This document shows positions 1-7,885 of a stretch of DNA of 64,000 nucleotides, in pieces (positions within the stretch are counted from its first letter, which is position 1; every line of letters begins with the position of its first letter). The translations under genes were made by a program, and so were the position numbers. Under the pieces are notes generated by a model. That model ran no database searches and was not told where the DNA came from. It worked only from the letters and a program-made list of their open reading frames with translations. Source of the stretch: JAGQVA01 sp033764335 (GTDB lineage Bacteria; Bacteroidota; Bacteroidia; J057); contig JANRJC010000052.1 of assembly GCA_033764335.1 (NCBI GenBank), positions 30,252-94,251 on the forward strand, given 5' to 3'.

Positions 1-909
1 CTCGATTCGTTGGTCTATGGAGACATAGATGAAGTAAACATGTTTGGATTTGTCCGTGCAAACCTCGAATTACACCCCCAACTCAACCTGGAACTGGGGG
101 CACGTTACGACCAGTTTCGATTTGTATATGCTAATGCCCTTACCCCTACTTACAACCGAAATGGTCAGTCAAAAGGCATTCTGAGTGGCAAGATGAACCT
201 GACCTGGTCTCCGGCCGAAACCTGGCAATTTTACCTTCGCACCGGCACGGGATTTCACAGCAACGATACCCGCGTGATTTTGGGGGCAGATTCCCGCGAG
301 ATTTTGCCGAGAGCGATAGGAACTGACCTCGGTTTTTTTGTCAAACCCTTGCCCAAAATGATCATTCAGGCCGCAATATGGGGGTTGTATCTGGAGCAGG
401 AATTTGTATATGTGGGAGATGCAGGGATTGTGGAGCCTTCGGGCAAAACCCAGCGGTCGGGAGTGGACATTACCCTTCGGTATCAGTTGATGAAACGATT
501 GTACGGCGATGTGGACGTAAATTTTACCCGTCCGAAAGCATTGGAAGTAGCTGAAAATGAAGCCTATATTCCCCTTGCACCCGTATTCAGCAGTACCGGA
601 GGATTGTCTTGGCAGGGCGTAAAAGGCCTGAGCGCAAGTCTGCGGTATCGCTGGTTGGGAGATCGCAGCGCCAATGAAGACTACAGCCTTACGGCTTCGG
701 GATATTTTCTGCTCGATGCGCAGATCGGGTATCGCCTCGGGCCGTGGGAACTCAGTGTGCAGGCGGAGAATCTCCTCGACGCCGAATGGCGTGAGGCACA
801 ATTTGAAACCGAGTCAAGGTTGCGGGAAGAAAATGAGTCCGTCAGTGAAATTCATTTTACCCCCGGAAGCCCGCGGTTTTTACGCACAAGCCTCAGTTTT
901 TTCTTTTGA
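1..909 (+). CDS. TonB-dependent receptor, C-terminal part (5' end outside window)
   Basis: The reading frame is open from the first base, so this is the end of a longer gene. The visible 300 or so residues are alternating amphipathic strands rich in Tyr, Trp and Arg, with typical barrel phrases such as LELGARYDQF, LRYRWLGDRSAN and VQAENLLDAEWREAQFE. The protein ends in LSFFF, a terminal aromatic residue as expected for an outer-membrane beta-barrel. This is the C-terminal half of a TonB-dependent receptor. The plug and the signal peptide lie upstream of the window, so the substrate cannot be judged. A strong terminator follows at 926-955. Confidence 0.85.
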   Translation, partial: LDSLVYGDIDEVNMFGFVRANLELHPQLNLELGARYDQFRFVYANALTPTYNRNGQSKGILSGKMNLTWSPAETWQFYLRTGTGFHSNDTRVILGADSREILPRAIGTDLGFFVKPLPKMIIQAAIWGLYLEQEFVYVGDAGIVEPSGKTQRSGVDITLRYQLMKRLYGDVDVNFTRPKALEVAENEAYIPLAPVFSSTGGLSWQGVKGLSASLRYRWLGDRSANEDYSLTASGYFLLDAQIGYRLGPWELSVQAENLLDAEWREAQFETESRLREENESVSEIHFTPGSPRFLRTSLSFFF

Positions 910-925
910 TAGGTTGATGACGCGA

Positions 926-955
926 AACGCCGGGCGGAAAGTCCGGCGTTTTTTT
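926..955 (+). terminator. Rho-independent terminator after the TonB receptor
   Basis: Perfect 8-bp stem AACGCCGG / CCGGCGTT with a 9-base loop, followed by a run of T. It lies 17 bp after the receptor stop codon. Confidence 0.85.
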
Positions 956-1241
956 ATGCCGATTTTTTCCGCATCCAGCCGGTCATCCAGCGGAAAATCC
1001 TTTTTTCTTTTTCGTAGAAGTAGCTGAACTTTCCGAAAATAAAAGCATATATCAGAAGCAAAACCTGATAAATCGGAGTAATAACAACGATATAAGTGAA
1101 GACATACCAAAAATTGCAACACTCAAGGCCAAAAAGCGGCATCAAATAACGGGGGATAATCGCTGCGGTAGAACCGGTAACAGCAAAAACAATCAGAATA
1201 ACGGTATAATCCCAGGCTTTTTTGAGCTTTTCTTTATCCAT
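954..1241 (-). CDS. small membrane protein, DUF6787-like
   Basis: About 95 residues from the ATG at 1241; the frame extends upstream, but the extra residues are basic and non-hydrophobic, so the internal Met (MDKEKLKKAWDY) is preferred. Two hydrophobic segments (about residues 13-35 and 45-70) and a basic tail make it a small inner-membrane protein. The N-terminal pattern of Lys-rich start, W, then IVFAVTGST resembles the DUF6787 family of Bacteroidota; this is recognition from memory and no function is known. It converges on the TonB receptor and its stop lies inside the T-run of that gene's terminator. Confidence 0.6.
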   Translation of the reverse strand: MDKEKLKKAWDYTVILIVFAVTGSTAAIIPRYLMPLFGLECCNFWYVFTYIVVITPIYQVLLLIYAFIFGKFSYFYEKEKRIFRWMTGWMRKKSA

Positions 1242-1367
1242 ACGGGTTTGTAAGCGCCTGCAATATCGGGAAGTTTTGTGAACAAAACCATATATCACTT
1301 TGGGAGAAAAGTTGTACTTTTACTAAAAATCACCGAGATGAATTTTTGATCGAATAACAGAAAGAAA

Positions 1368-1670
1368 ATGCCTAAACTATATGAATACCTCGGAATTGTG
1401 ATTTTTTTCTATTCTAATGAACATGAACCTATTCATGTTCATGCTAGAAAAGGGGAATACGAAAGTAAAGCAGAAATAATAGTAAAAGCTGGAAATATTG
1501 AGGAAATTATTATTACAGAGGTTAAAGGTAAAGAACCATTGAAAGGAAATGAATTAAGGAATTTGAAAACTTTTTTACAATATTATGCAGATTCGATTGT
1601 GAGCAAGTGGGTGGATTACTTCGTATATCATAAAGAAGTTGATTTCGAAAAGATTACTCAAAAGTTATAA
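1368..1670 (+). CDS. DUF4160 family protein
   Basis: 100 residues. The N-terminus MPKLYEYLGIVIFFYSNE followed by HEPIHVHA is the hallmark of DUF4160, a small family usually found beside DUF2442. The two are often listed as a possible toxin-antitoxin-like pair, but no activity is firmly established. The partner follows after 3 bp, so they are co-transcribed. The gene is clearly more AT-rich than its neighbours, with many AAA, ATT and GAA codons, which suggests horizontal acquisition. Confidence 0.8.
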   Translation: MPKLYEYLGIVIFFYSNEHEPIHVHARKGEYESKAEIIVKAGNIEEIIITEVKGKEPLKGNELRNLKTFLQYYADSIVSKWVDYFVYHKEVDFEKITQKL

Positions 1671-1673
1671 CAG

Positions 1674-1988
1674 ATGAAAATTACAGAACGATATAGCAAA
1701 AAGCCTTTGCAAAAAGCTCTTTATATTAAGGAAGCTCGTTATATTGGAGATTTTGCTATCCGATTGACTTTTTCAGATGGGCACAGGAATCTCGTTGATT
1801 TTAAACCCTTCCTTGAAAGTACGCGGCATCCCGCTATTCAAAAATATTTCGAAGAGTCTCTTTTTAAAAATTTCCAGATACAGCAAGGGAATTTAGACTG
1901 GAATGATTTTGACCTATGCTTTCCGCTAGAAGATCTTTACAAAAACTCTTTGTCGAAAGAAATAGAAAAACCCCACAAAATTATCTAG
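1674..1988 (+). CDS. DUF2442 family protein
   Basis: 104 residues beginning MKITERYSKKPL. The segment ARYIGDFAIRLTFSDGH, then LVDFKPFL and later NLDWNDFDLCFPLEDLY, is the usual DUF2442 layout (beta-strands binding as small dimers, FxDG and DFK-like motifs). It starts 3 bp after the DUF4160 stop, so the two form a bicistron. Like its partner it is AT-rich. Function is unknown; a regulatory or antitoxin-like role is inferred only from the recurrent pairing. Confidence 0.8.
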   Translation: MKITERYSKKPLQKALYIKEARYIGDFAIRLTFSDGHRNLVDFKPFLESTRHPAIQKYFEESLFKNFQIQQGNLDWNDFDLCFPLEDLYKNSLSKEIEKPHKII

Positions 1989-2013
1989 AAAAACCCTCCG
2001 TTTTTCCCGAAAA

Positions 2014-2676
2014 TTAAAACTTCTCTGACAGCTTTTCCGGAATCAGAAACCTTTTGGGTTTTCCCGGCACAGCAACTGTTTCGGGAGAATGAGTAAACAC
2101 ACTTCCCGGAGCCAGAAAAATCGTGCCCCGGACATCGAGGTTGGAGTATTTGATCTGGTGAAATATGGCGTGGTTGCGGAAGTCATTTCCGGCTTTACAG
2201 GTACCGTAGTTGTCAAATCTTCCCTGGTTTTCAAGGTCGGAAAGCGTAATAAAATATGCCGATTTGGAATTGTGGGTAAAGGCTCCTTTGAAAGCATGGA
2301 AAGTAAACAAATGTATCCGGGCGGCGATGCGGTTATGTACCCGGCCATAATTTTTAATATCTTTTACCAATACTTCCCCTGCATTGTCAAGTGTACCGGT
2401 TTCTGCGATAACAAAACCATTTTCCCCGGAAATAACCGTTACCCCCAGCCCGACTTCCACCACTCCTTTCACTTCAATATCAAACCCCACAAAATTTACG
2501 TCCTCCATTAATAAGACCTGGTCTCCTACTTTGATTTTTGTTCCGGGGTAAGCAGGCAGCCAGTTGGCAGGATTTTCATACAAATGATCCTCAACGGCTT
2601 GGAAAAAGTAGTCCGTACCGAAACCATAAGTATATAAAATACAGCCTAAAAACGTTAGTATAACGCTTCTTTTCAT
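2014..2676 (-). CDS. secreted beta-helix-like protein, unknown function
   Basis: 220 residues from the ATG at 2676; the longer frame starts only with a TTG. The first 20 residues (MKRSVILTFLGCILYTYGFG) look like a signal peptide. The rest repeats short strand-turn units of the type LDNAGEV, IKNYGRV, LENQGRFDNYG and FRNHAIF, the pattern of right-handed beta-helices in secreted Bacteroidota adhesins and polysaccharide-associated proteins. An early segment (ENPANWLPAYPG) resembles the N-terminal cap of G8-like or polymorphic surface proteins. I do not recognise a defined family. A Bacteroidota-type promoter lies at 2709-2740. No T9SS tail is visible. Confidence 0.55.
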   Translation of the reverse strand: MKRSVILTFLGCILYTYGFGTDYFFQAVEDHLYENPANWLPAYPGTKIKVGDQVLLMEDVNFVGFDIEVKGVVEVGLGVTVISGENGFVIAETGTLDNAGEVLVKDIKNYGRVHNRIAARIHLFTFHAFKGAFTHNSKSAYFITLSDLENQGRFDNYGTCKAGNDFRNHAIFHQIKYSNLDVRGTIFLAPGSVFTHSPETVAVPGKPKRFLIPEKLSEKF

Positions 2677-2708
2677 AGATAGTTTTGGGGTCAACTATGC
2701 AGATAACG

Positions 2709-2740
2709 CAAACTTATACAATATATTTCACTTAAAACAA
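2709..2740 (-). promoter_or_regulatory. Bacteroidota-type promoter for the secreted beta-helix-like gene
   Basis: On the minus strand the -7 box reads TAAGTTTG (TAnnTTTG consensus, 2709-2716), with a TTG at 2738-2740 as the -33 element, 21 bp away. It lies about 33 bp upstream of the ATG at 2676. Confidence 0.5.
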
Positions 2741-2853
2741 CGTATGTAATATTTTGTTTGGAAAACATTTTTATTTCTGTAAAACGCATTAAAAACAAAT
2801 CTTTTGCGGCTCTTCGCAGCAAGATTTCTGCGAATTGCTTAGTTTTGTCTCTT

Positions 2854-3759
2854 ATGCGAATTATTTTTATGGGAACCCCGGAGTTTGCGGTGCCGTCGCT
2901 TGACCGTCTGGTCAAGGCGGGGTATGACATCCCTTATGTCGTTACCGTACCCGACAAACCCGCCGGTCGCGGCCAACAGCTTCGGCCTTCGCCGATAAAG
3001 ATCTATGCCGAAGCAAATCAAATCCCGGTATTACAACCGGAAAAACTCCGCGACGCATCCTTTGTGGCTACGCTTGAAGCGATAAAACCCGACCTGATGG
3101 TCGTGGTGGCTTTTCGTATGTTGCCAGAGGTGATCTGGAAAATGCCCCGTCTGGGTACATTTAATCTTCATTCCTCTCTTTTACCTCAGTATCGGGGAGC
3201 CGCACCGATCAATTGGGCCGTCATAAACGGCGAAAAAAATTCGGGTGTCACCACTTTTCTCATTGACGAAAAAATAGATACCGGCAATATCCTGCTTCAG
3301 CACAAAACCGATATTCCCGACGAATGGACTGCCGGCGAACTTCACGACTGCCTGATGGAAACAGGAGCAGACCTTGTCCTCGACACTGTCAGGGGATTGG
3401 AAAGCGGTTCCCTCCACGCTGTGCCACAAATACATTCCCTGGCCGTACATCACGCGCCCAAAATCTTCAAAGAAGATTGTAAAATCAACTGGGGCCAGCC
3501 CGCGCAAAAGGTACGAAACCTCATCCGGGGGCTTTCCCCCTACCCTGCCGCATGGACTACCCTTCAGGGCAAACAACTGAAAATATTTTTTGCTCGGCTG
3601 ACCGGTCAGTTTACTGACCAGCCTCCCGGTACTATTTCTTCCGATAAAAAAACCTTACTTTTTGCCTGCCAGGATCAATGGCTCGAAATCACGGATCTTC
3701 AACTGGAAGGCAAAAAACGTATGAAAACCGAAGATTTCCTCCGTGGGTTTCAACTCTAA
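2854..3759 (+). CDS. fmt: methionyl-tRNA formyltransferase
   Basis: Adds the formyl group from 10-formyl-tetrahydrofolate to initiator Met-tRNA. The ATG at 2854 gives MRIIFMGTPEFAVPSLD, the invariant Fmt start; the longer frame upstream is not conserved. Catalytic residues of the formyltransferase fold are present: Asn104 and His106 in FNLHSSLLPQYRG, and Asp142 in DEKIDTG. The formyl-folate-binding loop is followed by APINWAVINGE. The C-terminal OB-like domain (LIRGLSPYPAAWTTL) is complete. At 301 residues it matches the family. Downstream, after 9 bp, comes a small membrane protein. Confidence 0.97.
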   Translation: MRIIFMGTPEFAVPSLDRLVKAGYDIPYVVTVPDKPAGRGQQLRPSPIKIYAEANQIPVLQPEKLRDASFVATLEAIKPDLMVVVAFRMLPEVIWKMPRLGTFNLHSSLLPQYRGAAPINWAVINGEKNSGVTTFLIDEKIDTGNILLQHKTDIPDEWTAGELHDCLMETGADLVLDTVRGLESGSLHAVPQIHSLAVHHAPKIFKEDCKINWGQPAQKVRNLIRGLSPYPAAWTTLQGKQLKIFFARLTGQFTDQPPGTISSDKKTLLFACQDQWLEITDLQLEGKKRMKTEDFLRGFQL

Positions 3760-3768
3760 ATTTTTTCC

Positions 3769-4224
3769 ATGACCAGTTTTCAAAGTAATCATTACCCCAA
3801 ATCCCGAAACGGTGTTGCGGTTCTTCAGGAATACGCTATGCAGTATTATGGGGCACTTAACCTCATCCTGATGCTGGCGGTGATTGTAAAAGTCTATGCC
3901 GGAGGATACGGGCAATCGGTCTTATGGCTGGCTGTCATCGGCGAAGTTGCGGCTCTGGGGCTGGGAAATTTACTGGCTTATGGAAAACTGCGCCGCACCA
4001 TTGCGGAAATCTTTTTTGTCAACGACCATTTTTCAATGATTTCGGTATATGAAATCCTTTTTAAGGGCGAAAACAACGCATTTCCCCTGATCTATGCCAA
4101 CCCCGATATGCTAAATGAAGATACCGTCTCTATTCATTTTAATGACCAGATTTTAACCCTGTACCGCAAAGACTGGGAAGAATTTGATCTGATACGCGAC
4201 TATCTTTTTTCAAGGCAGTATTGA
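3769..4224 (+). CDS. small membrane protein, unknown function
   Basis: 151 residues, not recognised. Two adjacent hydrophobic segments (about residues 28-45 and 49-66, separated by AGGYGQSV) are flanked by polar ends, giving an inner-membrane hairpin. The C-terminal 70 residues are soluble and end with a hydrophilic stretch (LYRKDWEEFDLIRDYLFSRQY). It starts 9 bp after fmt and is probably co-transcribed with it. The hairpin plus PH-like cytosolic part is reminiscent of small Bacteroidota housekeeping membrane proteins, but no family can be named. Confidence 0.7.
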   Translation: MTSFQSNHYPKSRNGVAVLQEYAMQYYGALNLILMLAVIVKVYAGGYGQSVLWLAVIGEVAALGLGNLLAYGKLRRTIAEIFFVNDHFSMISVYEILFKGENNAFPLIYANPDMLNEDTVSIHFNDQILTLYRKDWEEFDLIRDYLFSRQY

Positions 4225-4269
4225 GGTCATAGTAATGTTAGCCCCTAAATCAAAGTTGTTTCCCTAAGA

Positions 4270-4578
4270 CTATACCTCTATCGTCAACTTAAGTTGTCCC
4301 CCTAACCCTCGTTGAATAATTTTCATTAAAGTAGAAAGGCGGATATCACTGGCATCATTCTCTATCCTTGATATATAAGACTTGTTGGTCCCACACTTTT
4401 GCGCAAGCTCTTCCTGAGTCATCCCTAGTTTTATACGAGCTTCTTCAAGAAGAACCCCCAACCGAAATGCTTCAAATTCCTGTTCCCATTTTTCTCGTTT
4501 TTCACTTCCCCTTTTCCCGTATTTATCCTCAAGGATTTCGCTAAGGGTTGTAATATTTTTATTAGGTATTTTTTTCAT
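4270..4578 (-). CDS. XRE-family HTH protein, HigA-like orphan antitoxin
   Basis: 102 residues. The C-terminal half is a clear Cro/C1 helix-turn-helix: TQEELAQKCGTNKSYISRIEN, followed by LSTLMKIIQRGLGGQL as seen in HigA-type antitoxins. The N-terminal half is a charged helix (GKRGSEKREKWEQEFEAF). HigB/RelE toxins normally lie immediately upstream of such genes, but here the neighbour upstream is the GH32 gene, only 7 bp away. No toxin is present, so it is an orphan, either a relic or a repurposed regulator. It sits as the last gene of the fructan cluster and may be transcribed by read-through. Confidence 0.8.
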   Translation of the reverse strand: MKKIPNKNITTLSEILEDKYGKRGSEKREKWEQEFEAFRLGVLLEEARIKLGMTQEELAQKCGTNKSYISRIENDASDIRLSTLMKIIQRGLGGQLKLTIEV

Positions 4579-4585
4579 ATTTCTA

Positions 4586-6178
4586 TTACCAAACTCCTTT
4601 CAATTCCGTGGCTTTGCCCCCCGTGAAAACTGCCTCTCCGCCTTCGGAATAGAGATTCATCTGGGTAAAAGGCTCGCTCGGGAAAAATATCTCGGTCATC
4701 ACCACGAGGCCCTCCTGAGCAAATAACTCCACAGAGGCGACATCTACCAGGAGATGCAGGGAAAGTGTCGTGGTTTCTCCGCTATGGGGTGCGTAGTGGA
4801 TTCCTGCAAATTCTTCCGAAAAATCATTTCTCCCTGACTGTCTTCGGTCAATATAAAAACGATTGCCGGCTTTTTCATAGCCAATCCTCACCTTCTCGCC
4901 TTTGCCATTGGTAAGTTCAACACCAAACTCTGTGGCGGTAGTTCCCTTTGTATCAAAAGATAAAACCAATTCTGCCAGGTTGCCGGAGTCTTTGGTTATG
5001 GGCATGGCTCCGGAAATTGTTTGTGGGGGAATGTTTTTTTCTTCACCTCTAATCAGTCCGAGTTCTGCGACGGGTTCGGTTTTGATACGCACGCCCGCTT
5101 CAGTGGAGACGAGTTGCAGGGTGCGGGGAATGGTCATGGCGCTGCGCCAGGGATCGGTGGGCACGCGGTTGGCGTAGAGCCAGTTGCTCATCCAGCCGAT
5201 AAACAATCGCCTTCCGTCGGAAGCCGGGACATCGGACCAGGTGACACCGGCGTAGTTGTCGGTGCCGTAGTCCAGCCAGAGGGAAACATCGCCGGGATTG
5301 TCACTGATAAAGGTTTTCCCGTCAAAATCTCCCACAAAATACTGAGTAGCCGAACCCTTGTTAGGGCCACCGGGATTAATACTGAGGAGCATTACCCATT
5401 TTTTATTTTCGGGATTGCCGTCTATGGCGAGTTCAAACAAATCCGGGCATTCCCATACACCCCCGTGGCCGCCGTAAGTTTCGCCAAATTCGCCGGTGAG
5501 TACCCAGTCAATGAGGTTGGGAGAATTGTATATCTGCACCCTGTCGCCCCGTGCAAAAATCATGACCCAATGCTGATCTTTTTCATACCAAAACACCTTC
5601 GGGTCGCGGAAGTCTTTCAGCCCGGGATTGGGTACGACGGGGTTTCCTTTGTATTTGGTCCAGGTGCGGCCTTTGTCGAGGCTGTAAGCGATGCCCTGGT
5701 ATTGGTAGTCATTCCGACCGGCTTTTTCTCCCTCCGGATCGTGATAGGTGAAAATGGCAATCAGGGGACTTTGGCCTTCGGGGGCCAGACCGCTGGTGTT
5801 TTTATGATCCACAACTGCACTTCCGGAAAAAATATAGCCCATGCTGTCGGGGTAAAGGGCTATGGGTAAATGGTCCCAATGGATAAGGTCTGTGCTCACT
5901 GCATGTCCCCAATGCATAGGACCCCAGACTACATCATCGGGATAGTATTGGTAAAAAAGGTGGTATTCACCTTCATAAAAAAACATGCCGTTAGGATCGT
6001 TCATCCATTTGGCGGGGGGGGAAAAATGAAAGCGGGGGCGGTGCGCTTCCTGATAATATCCTTCCGTAATCGTTTGCGCCTGACTTTTTTCCATGTTTGC
6101 AGATTTTTTTCCGCATCCGAGGAAAGGCAGAAGGGCTAAAATTATGAAAATCCGGTTAACGGGTGACATTTGAGGCAT
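4586..6178 (-). CDS. GH32 fructan hydrolase, surface lipoprotein (exo-levanase/inulinase/invertase type)
   Basis: Hydrolyses beta-fructosidic bonds in levan, inulin or sucrose. The N-terminus is a lipoprotein signal with lipobox LPFLGC (Cys22). The GH32 five-bladed propeller carries the complete catalytic triad: nucleophile Asp61 in WMNDPNG, transition-state stabiliser Asp192 in FRDP, and acid/base Glu243 in WECPD. A beta-sandwich domain follows from about residue 370 and ends with LYSEGGEAVFTGGKATEL, as usual. At 530 residues it is typical of Bacteroidota exo-acting fructanases. Met4 is an alternative start. It is encoded 6 bp after the FG-GAP gene within the fructan operon. Preference between levan and inulin cannot be read from the sequence. 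Confidence 0.93.
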   Translation of the reverse strand: MPQMSPVNRIFIILALLPFLGCGKKSANMEKSQAQTITEGYYQEAHRPRFHFSPPAKWMNDPNGMFFYEGEYHLFYQYYPDDVVWGPMHWGHAVSTDLIHWDHLPIALYPDSMGYIFSGSAVVDHKNTSGLAPEGQSPLIAIFTYHDPEGEKAGRNDYQYQGIAYSLDKGRTWTKYKGNPVVPNPGLKDFRDPKVFWYEKDQHWVMIFARGDRVQIYNSPNLIDWVLTGEFGETYGGHGGVWECPDLFELAIDGNPENKKWVMLLSINPGGPNKGSATQYFVGDFDGKTFISDNPGDVSLWLDYGTDNYAGVTWSDVPASDGRRLFIGWMSNWLYANRVPTDPWRSAMTIPRTLQLVSTEAGVRIKTEPVAELGLIRGEEKNIPPQTISGAMPITKDSGNLAELVLSFDTKGTTATEFGVELTNGKGEKVRIGYEKAGNRFYIDRRQSGRNDFSEEFAGIHYAPHSGETTTLSLHLLVDVASVELFAQEGLVVMTEIFFPSEPFTQMNLYSEGGEAVFTGGKATELKGVW

Positions 6179-6184
6179 AATATT

Positions 6185-7882
6185 TTAATCTTTCTTATAA
6201 ATTTTGATTTGACGCACTCCTTCGGGGGTAGTACAGGTGCATATATAGATTCCGGGTAAATGATTTTCGGCTGACCATAAGGTTTCCTGTATGCCTGCCT
6301 GACTTTCGGTTTTCTCCCATTGGGCAATCGTCCGACCTGTCAGGTCAGCTATGCGGATATTTACCGGCATAGGGTTGGTAAGGAAATAATAAATGCTCAC
6401 TTCGTCCAAAAATGGATTAGGCACGACCGTCAATTCTGCATTTTGGAGATTTTCGGGATTTACCTTTTCTCCTTCGTTCAGGATATGGGTTCGGCCTACG
6501 GTAAGATTTTCGTATGTCTGACGAATTCCTCCGGGCCAGAATACAACCACGGAATCCACAAAATCAGCCTCGCCGAGTCCAAAGTGCAAAATCAGGCTAT
6601 TTTGGCTTACATATCCTGAACCGGAATTTATTTCATCCACCCAATGATTTTCGTCCGAATATACTTCCACCCTTGCACCGATTGCAAGTGCGTTGGAGAT
6701 GGTACCCCGAAGGAGAAATTTTACCCAGTGGTAATCATTGATATTTTCATTGTGGAAAAGCTGATTGCCTGTGGCATCATTGCTATTGGTAATAAATATG
6801 TCTACCCGGCCGTCAACATCGTAGTCGAGGGACACCGCACCAAAGCTATTAGCATTACTGGCCAGTACGGTTCCTTCTCCGCGATCAAGAAAGGTAAGAT
6901 CCTGCTGATTGTGATAAAATACATTGGGATACGGAGGAGTATTTGCCACATAAATATCCAGCCAGCCGTCGTTGTCGGCATCAAAAAAGAAAGTTCCCCA
7001 ACCCATTCCATAGTCTCCCACACCCGCTGTGCGGGTAATGTCGGTAAATGTGCCATCGGCATTGTTGAGGAGAAGGACATTGCTGTAAAGGTTGGTGATA
7101 TAAAGATCGAGCCAGCCATCGTTGTTGATGTCTCCGGCATCGGCCCCCATTCCAAAGGCTTTGACATCGGCATTGGCGGCTTCTGCCACATTTGTAAAGG
7201 TCAGGTCGCCGTTGTTGCGGTAGAGGATATTAGCCTGATAACCATCATGCACGAGATAAATATCCTGGTCATGGTCGTTGTCATAATCAAAGAAAATTCC
7301 ACCCATCGCTATCAGCGTATCGGTAGCGCCGGAAGCCAGAGTAATGTCTTCGAAAGTAAGATCGCCCTGGTTGTGGTAGAGGGTATTCTGATCATTCATA
7401 CGGGCCACATAAATGTCGAGAAACCCGTCATTGTCCACATCTGCGAGCAGTACCGCCATAGCATTTCCAGTGGCAGAGGTGAGGGTGTGAGCAGCGGCAG
7501 AAATATCCTGAAAAGTGCCATCCTGGCGGTTGTAGTAAATTTTATCGCGTGTTCCGGCATTATTTCCCAGAAAAAGATCGGGCCAGCCATCGTTGTCAAA
7601 ATCTCCCCAGGCCGCGACGCGGCTTTCTCCGGCAAAATTCAGTCCTGCTTCCCGTGCGACCTCCGAGAAAGTACCATCGCCCCTATTGCGATAAAGAAGG
7701 TTTTCGTCTTTTGTGCGGGCGATAAAGATATCTTCCCAGCCGTCTTTATCATAGTCTGCCACAGCTACCCCGTAGTTAGAGCCTTTGTCGTCTATCCCGG
7801 CAGTTGCAGAGACATCGGAAAATTGATTTTGGGCACTGAGTATAACGACGGGAAACAACCCGAATAGTAGTAGCTTTTTCAT
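6185..7882 (-). CDS. secreted FG-GAP/VCBS repeat protein with ASPIC/UnbV domain and T9SS tail
   Basis: 565 residues with signal peptide (MKKLLLFGLFPVVILSAQ). Seven calcium-binding FG-GAP/VCBS repeats carry the D-x-D-x-DG signature (DYDKDGWEDIF, DFDNDGWPDLF, DVDNDGFLDIY, DYDNDHDQDIY, DINNDGWLDLY, DADNDGWLDIY, DYDVDGRVDIF), forming a beta-propeller as in CRTAC1-type proteins. An ASPIC/UnbV domain follows (LHFGLGEADFVDSVVVFWPGG). The end (VVPNPFLDEVSIYYFL ... GVRQIKIYKKD) is a T9SS type A sorting domain. It lies 3 bp after the LamG-GH32 gene and 6 bp before the second GH32 gene, so it is part of the fructan operon. A surface carbohydrate-binding role is inferred from location only. Confidence 0.88.
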   Translation of the reverse strand: MKKLLLFGLFPVVILSAQNQFSDVSATAGIDDKGSNYGVAVADYDKDGWEDIFIARTKDENLLYRNRGDGTFSEVAREAGLNFAGESRVAAWGDFDNDGWPDLFLGNNAGTRDKIYYNRQDGTFQDISAAAHTLTSATGNAMAVLLADVDNDGFLDIYVARMNDQNTLYHNQGDLTFEDITLASGATDTLIAMGGIFFDYDNDHDQDIYLVHDGYQANILYRNNGDLTFTNVAEAANADVKAFGMGADAGDINNDGWLDLYITNLYSNVLLLNNADGTFTDITRTAGVGDYGMGWGTFFFDADNDGWLDIYVANTPPYPNVFYHNQQDLTFLDRGEGTVLASNANSFGAVSLDYDVDGRVDIFITNSNDATGNQLFHNENINDYHWVKFLLRGTISNALAIGARVEVYSDENHWVDEINSGSGYVSQNSLILHFGLGEADFVDSVVVFWPGGIRQTYENLTVGRTHILNEGEKVNPENLQNAELTVVPNPFLDEVSIYYFLTNPMPVNIRIADLTGRTIAQWEKTESQAGIQETLWSAENHLPGIYICTCTTPEGVRQIKIYKKD

Positions 7883-7885
7883 ATA

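Noticed and set aside
2840..2847. TAGTTTTG as a promoter -7 box for fmt
   Set aside because: It lies only 6 bp before the start codon and has no -33 element at the proper distance.
5021..5869. 282-codon plus-strand frame opposite the GH32 lipoprotein gene
   Set aside because: Antisense shadow of a well-supported GH32 gene.
6644..7867. 407-codon plus-strand frame opposite the FG-GAP gene
   Set aside because: Low-complexity antisense of the repeat codons (Val/Ile/Gly rich); the minus-strand gene has full domain support.
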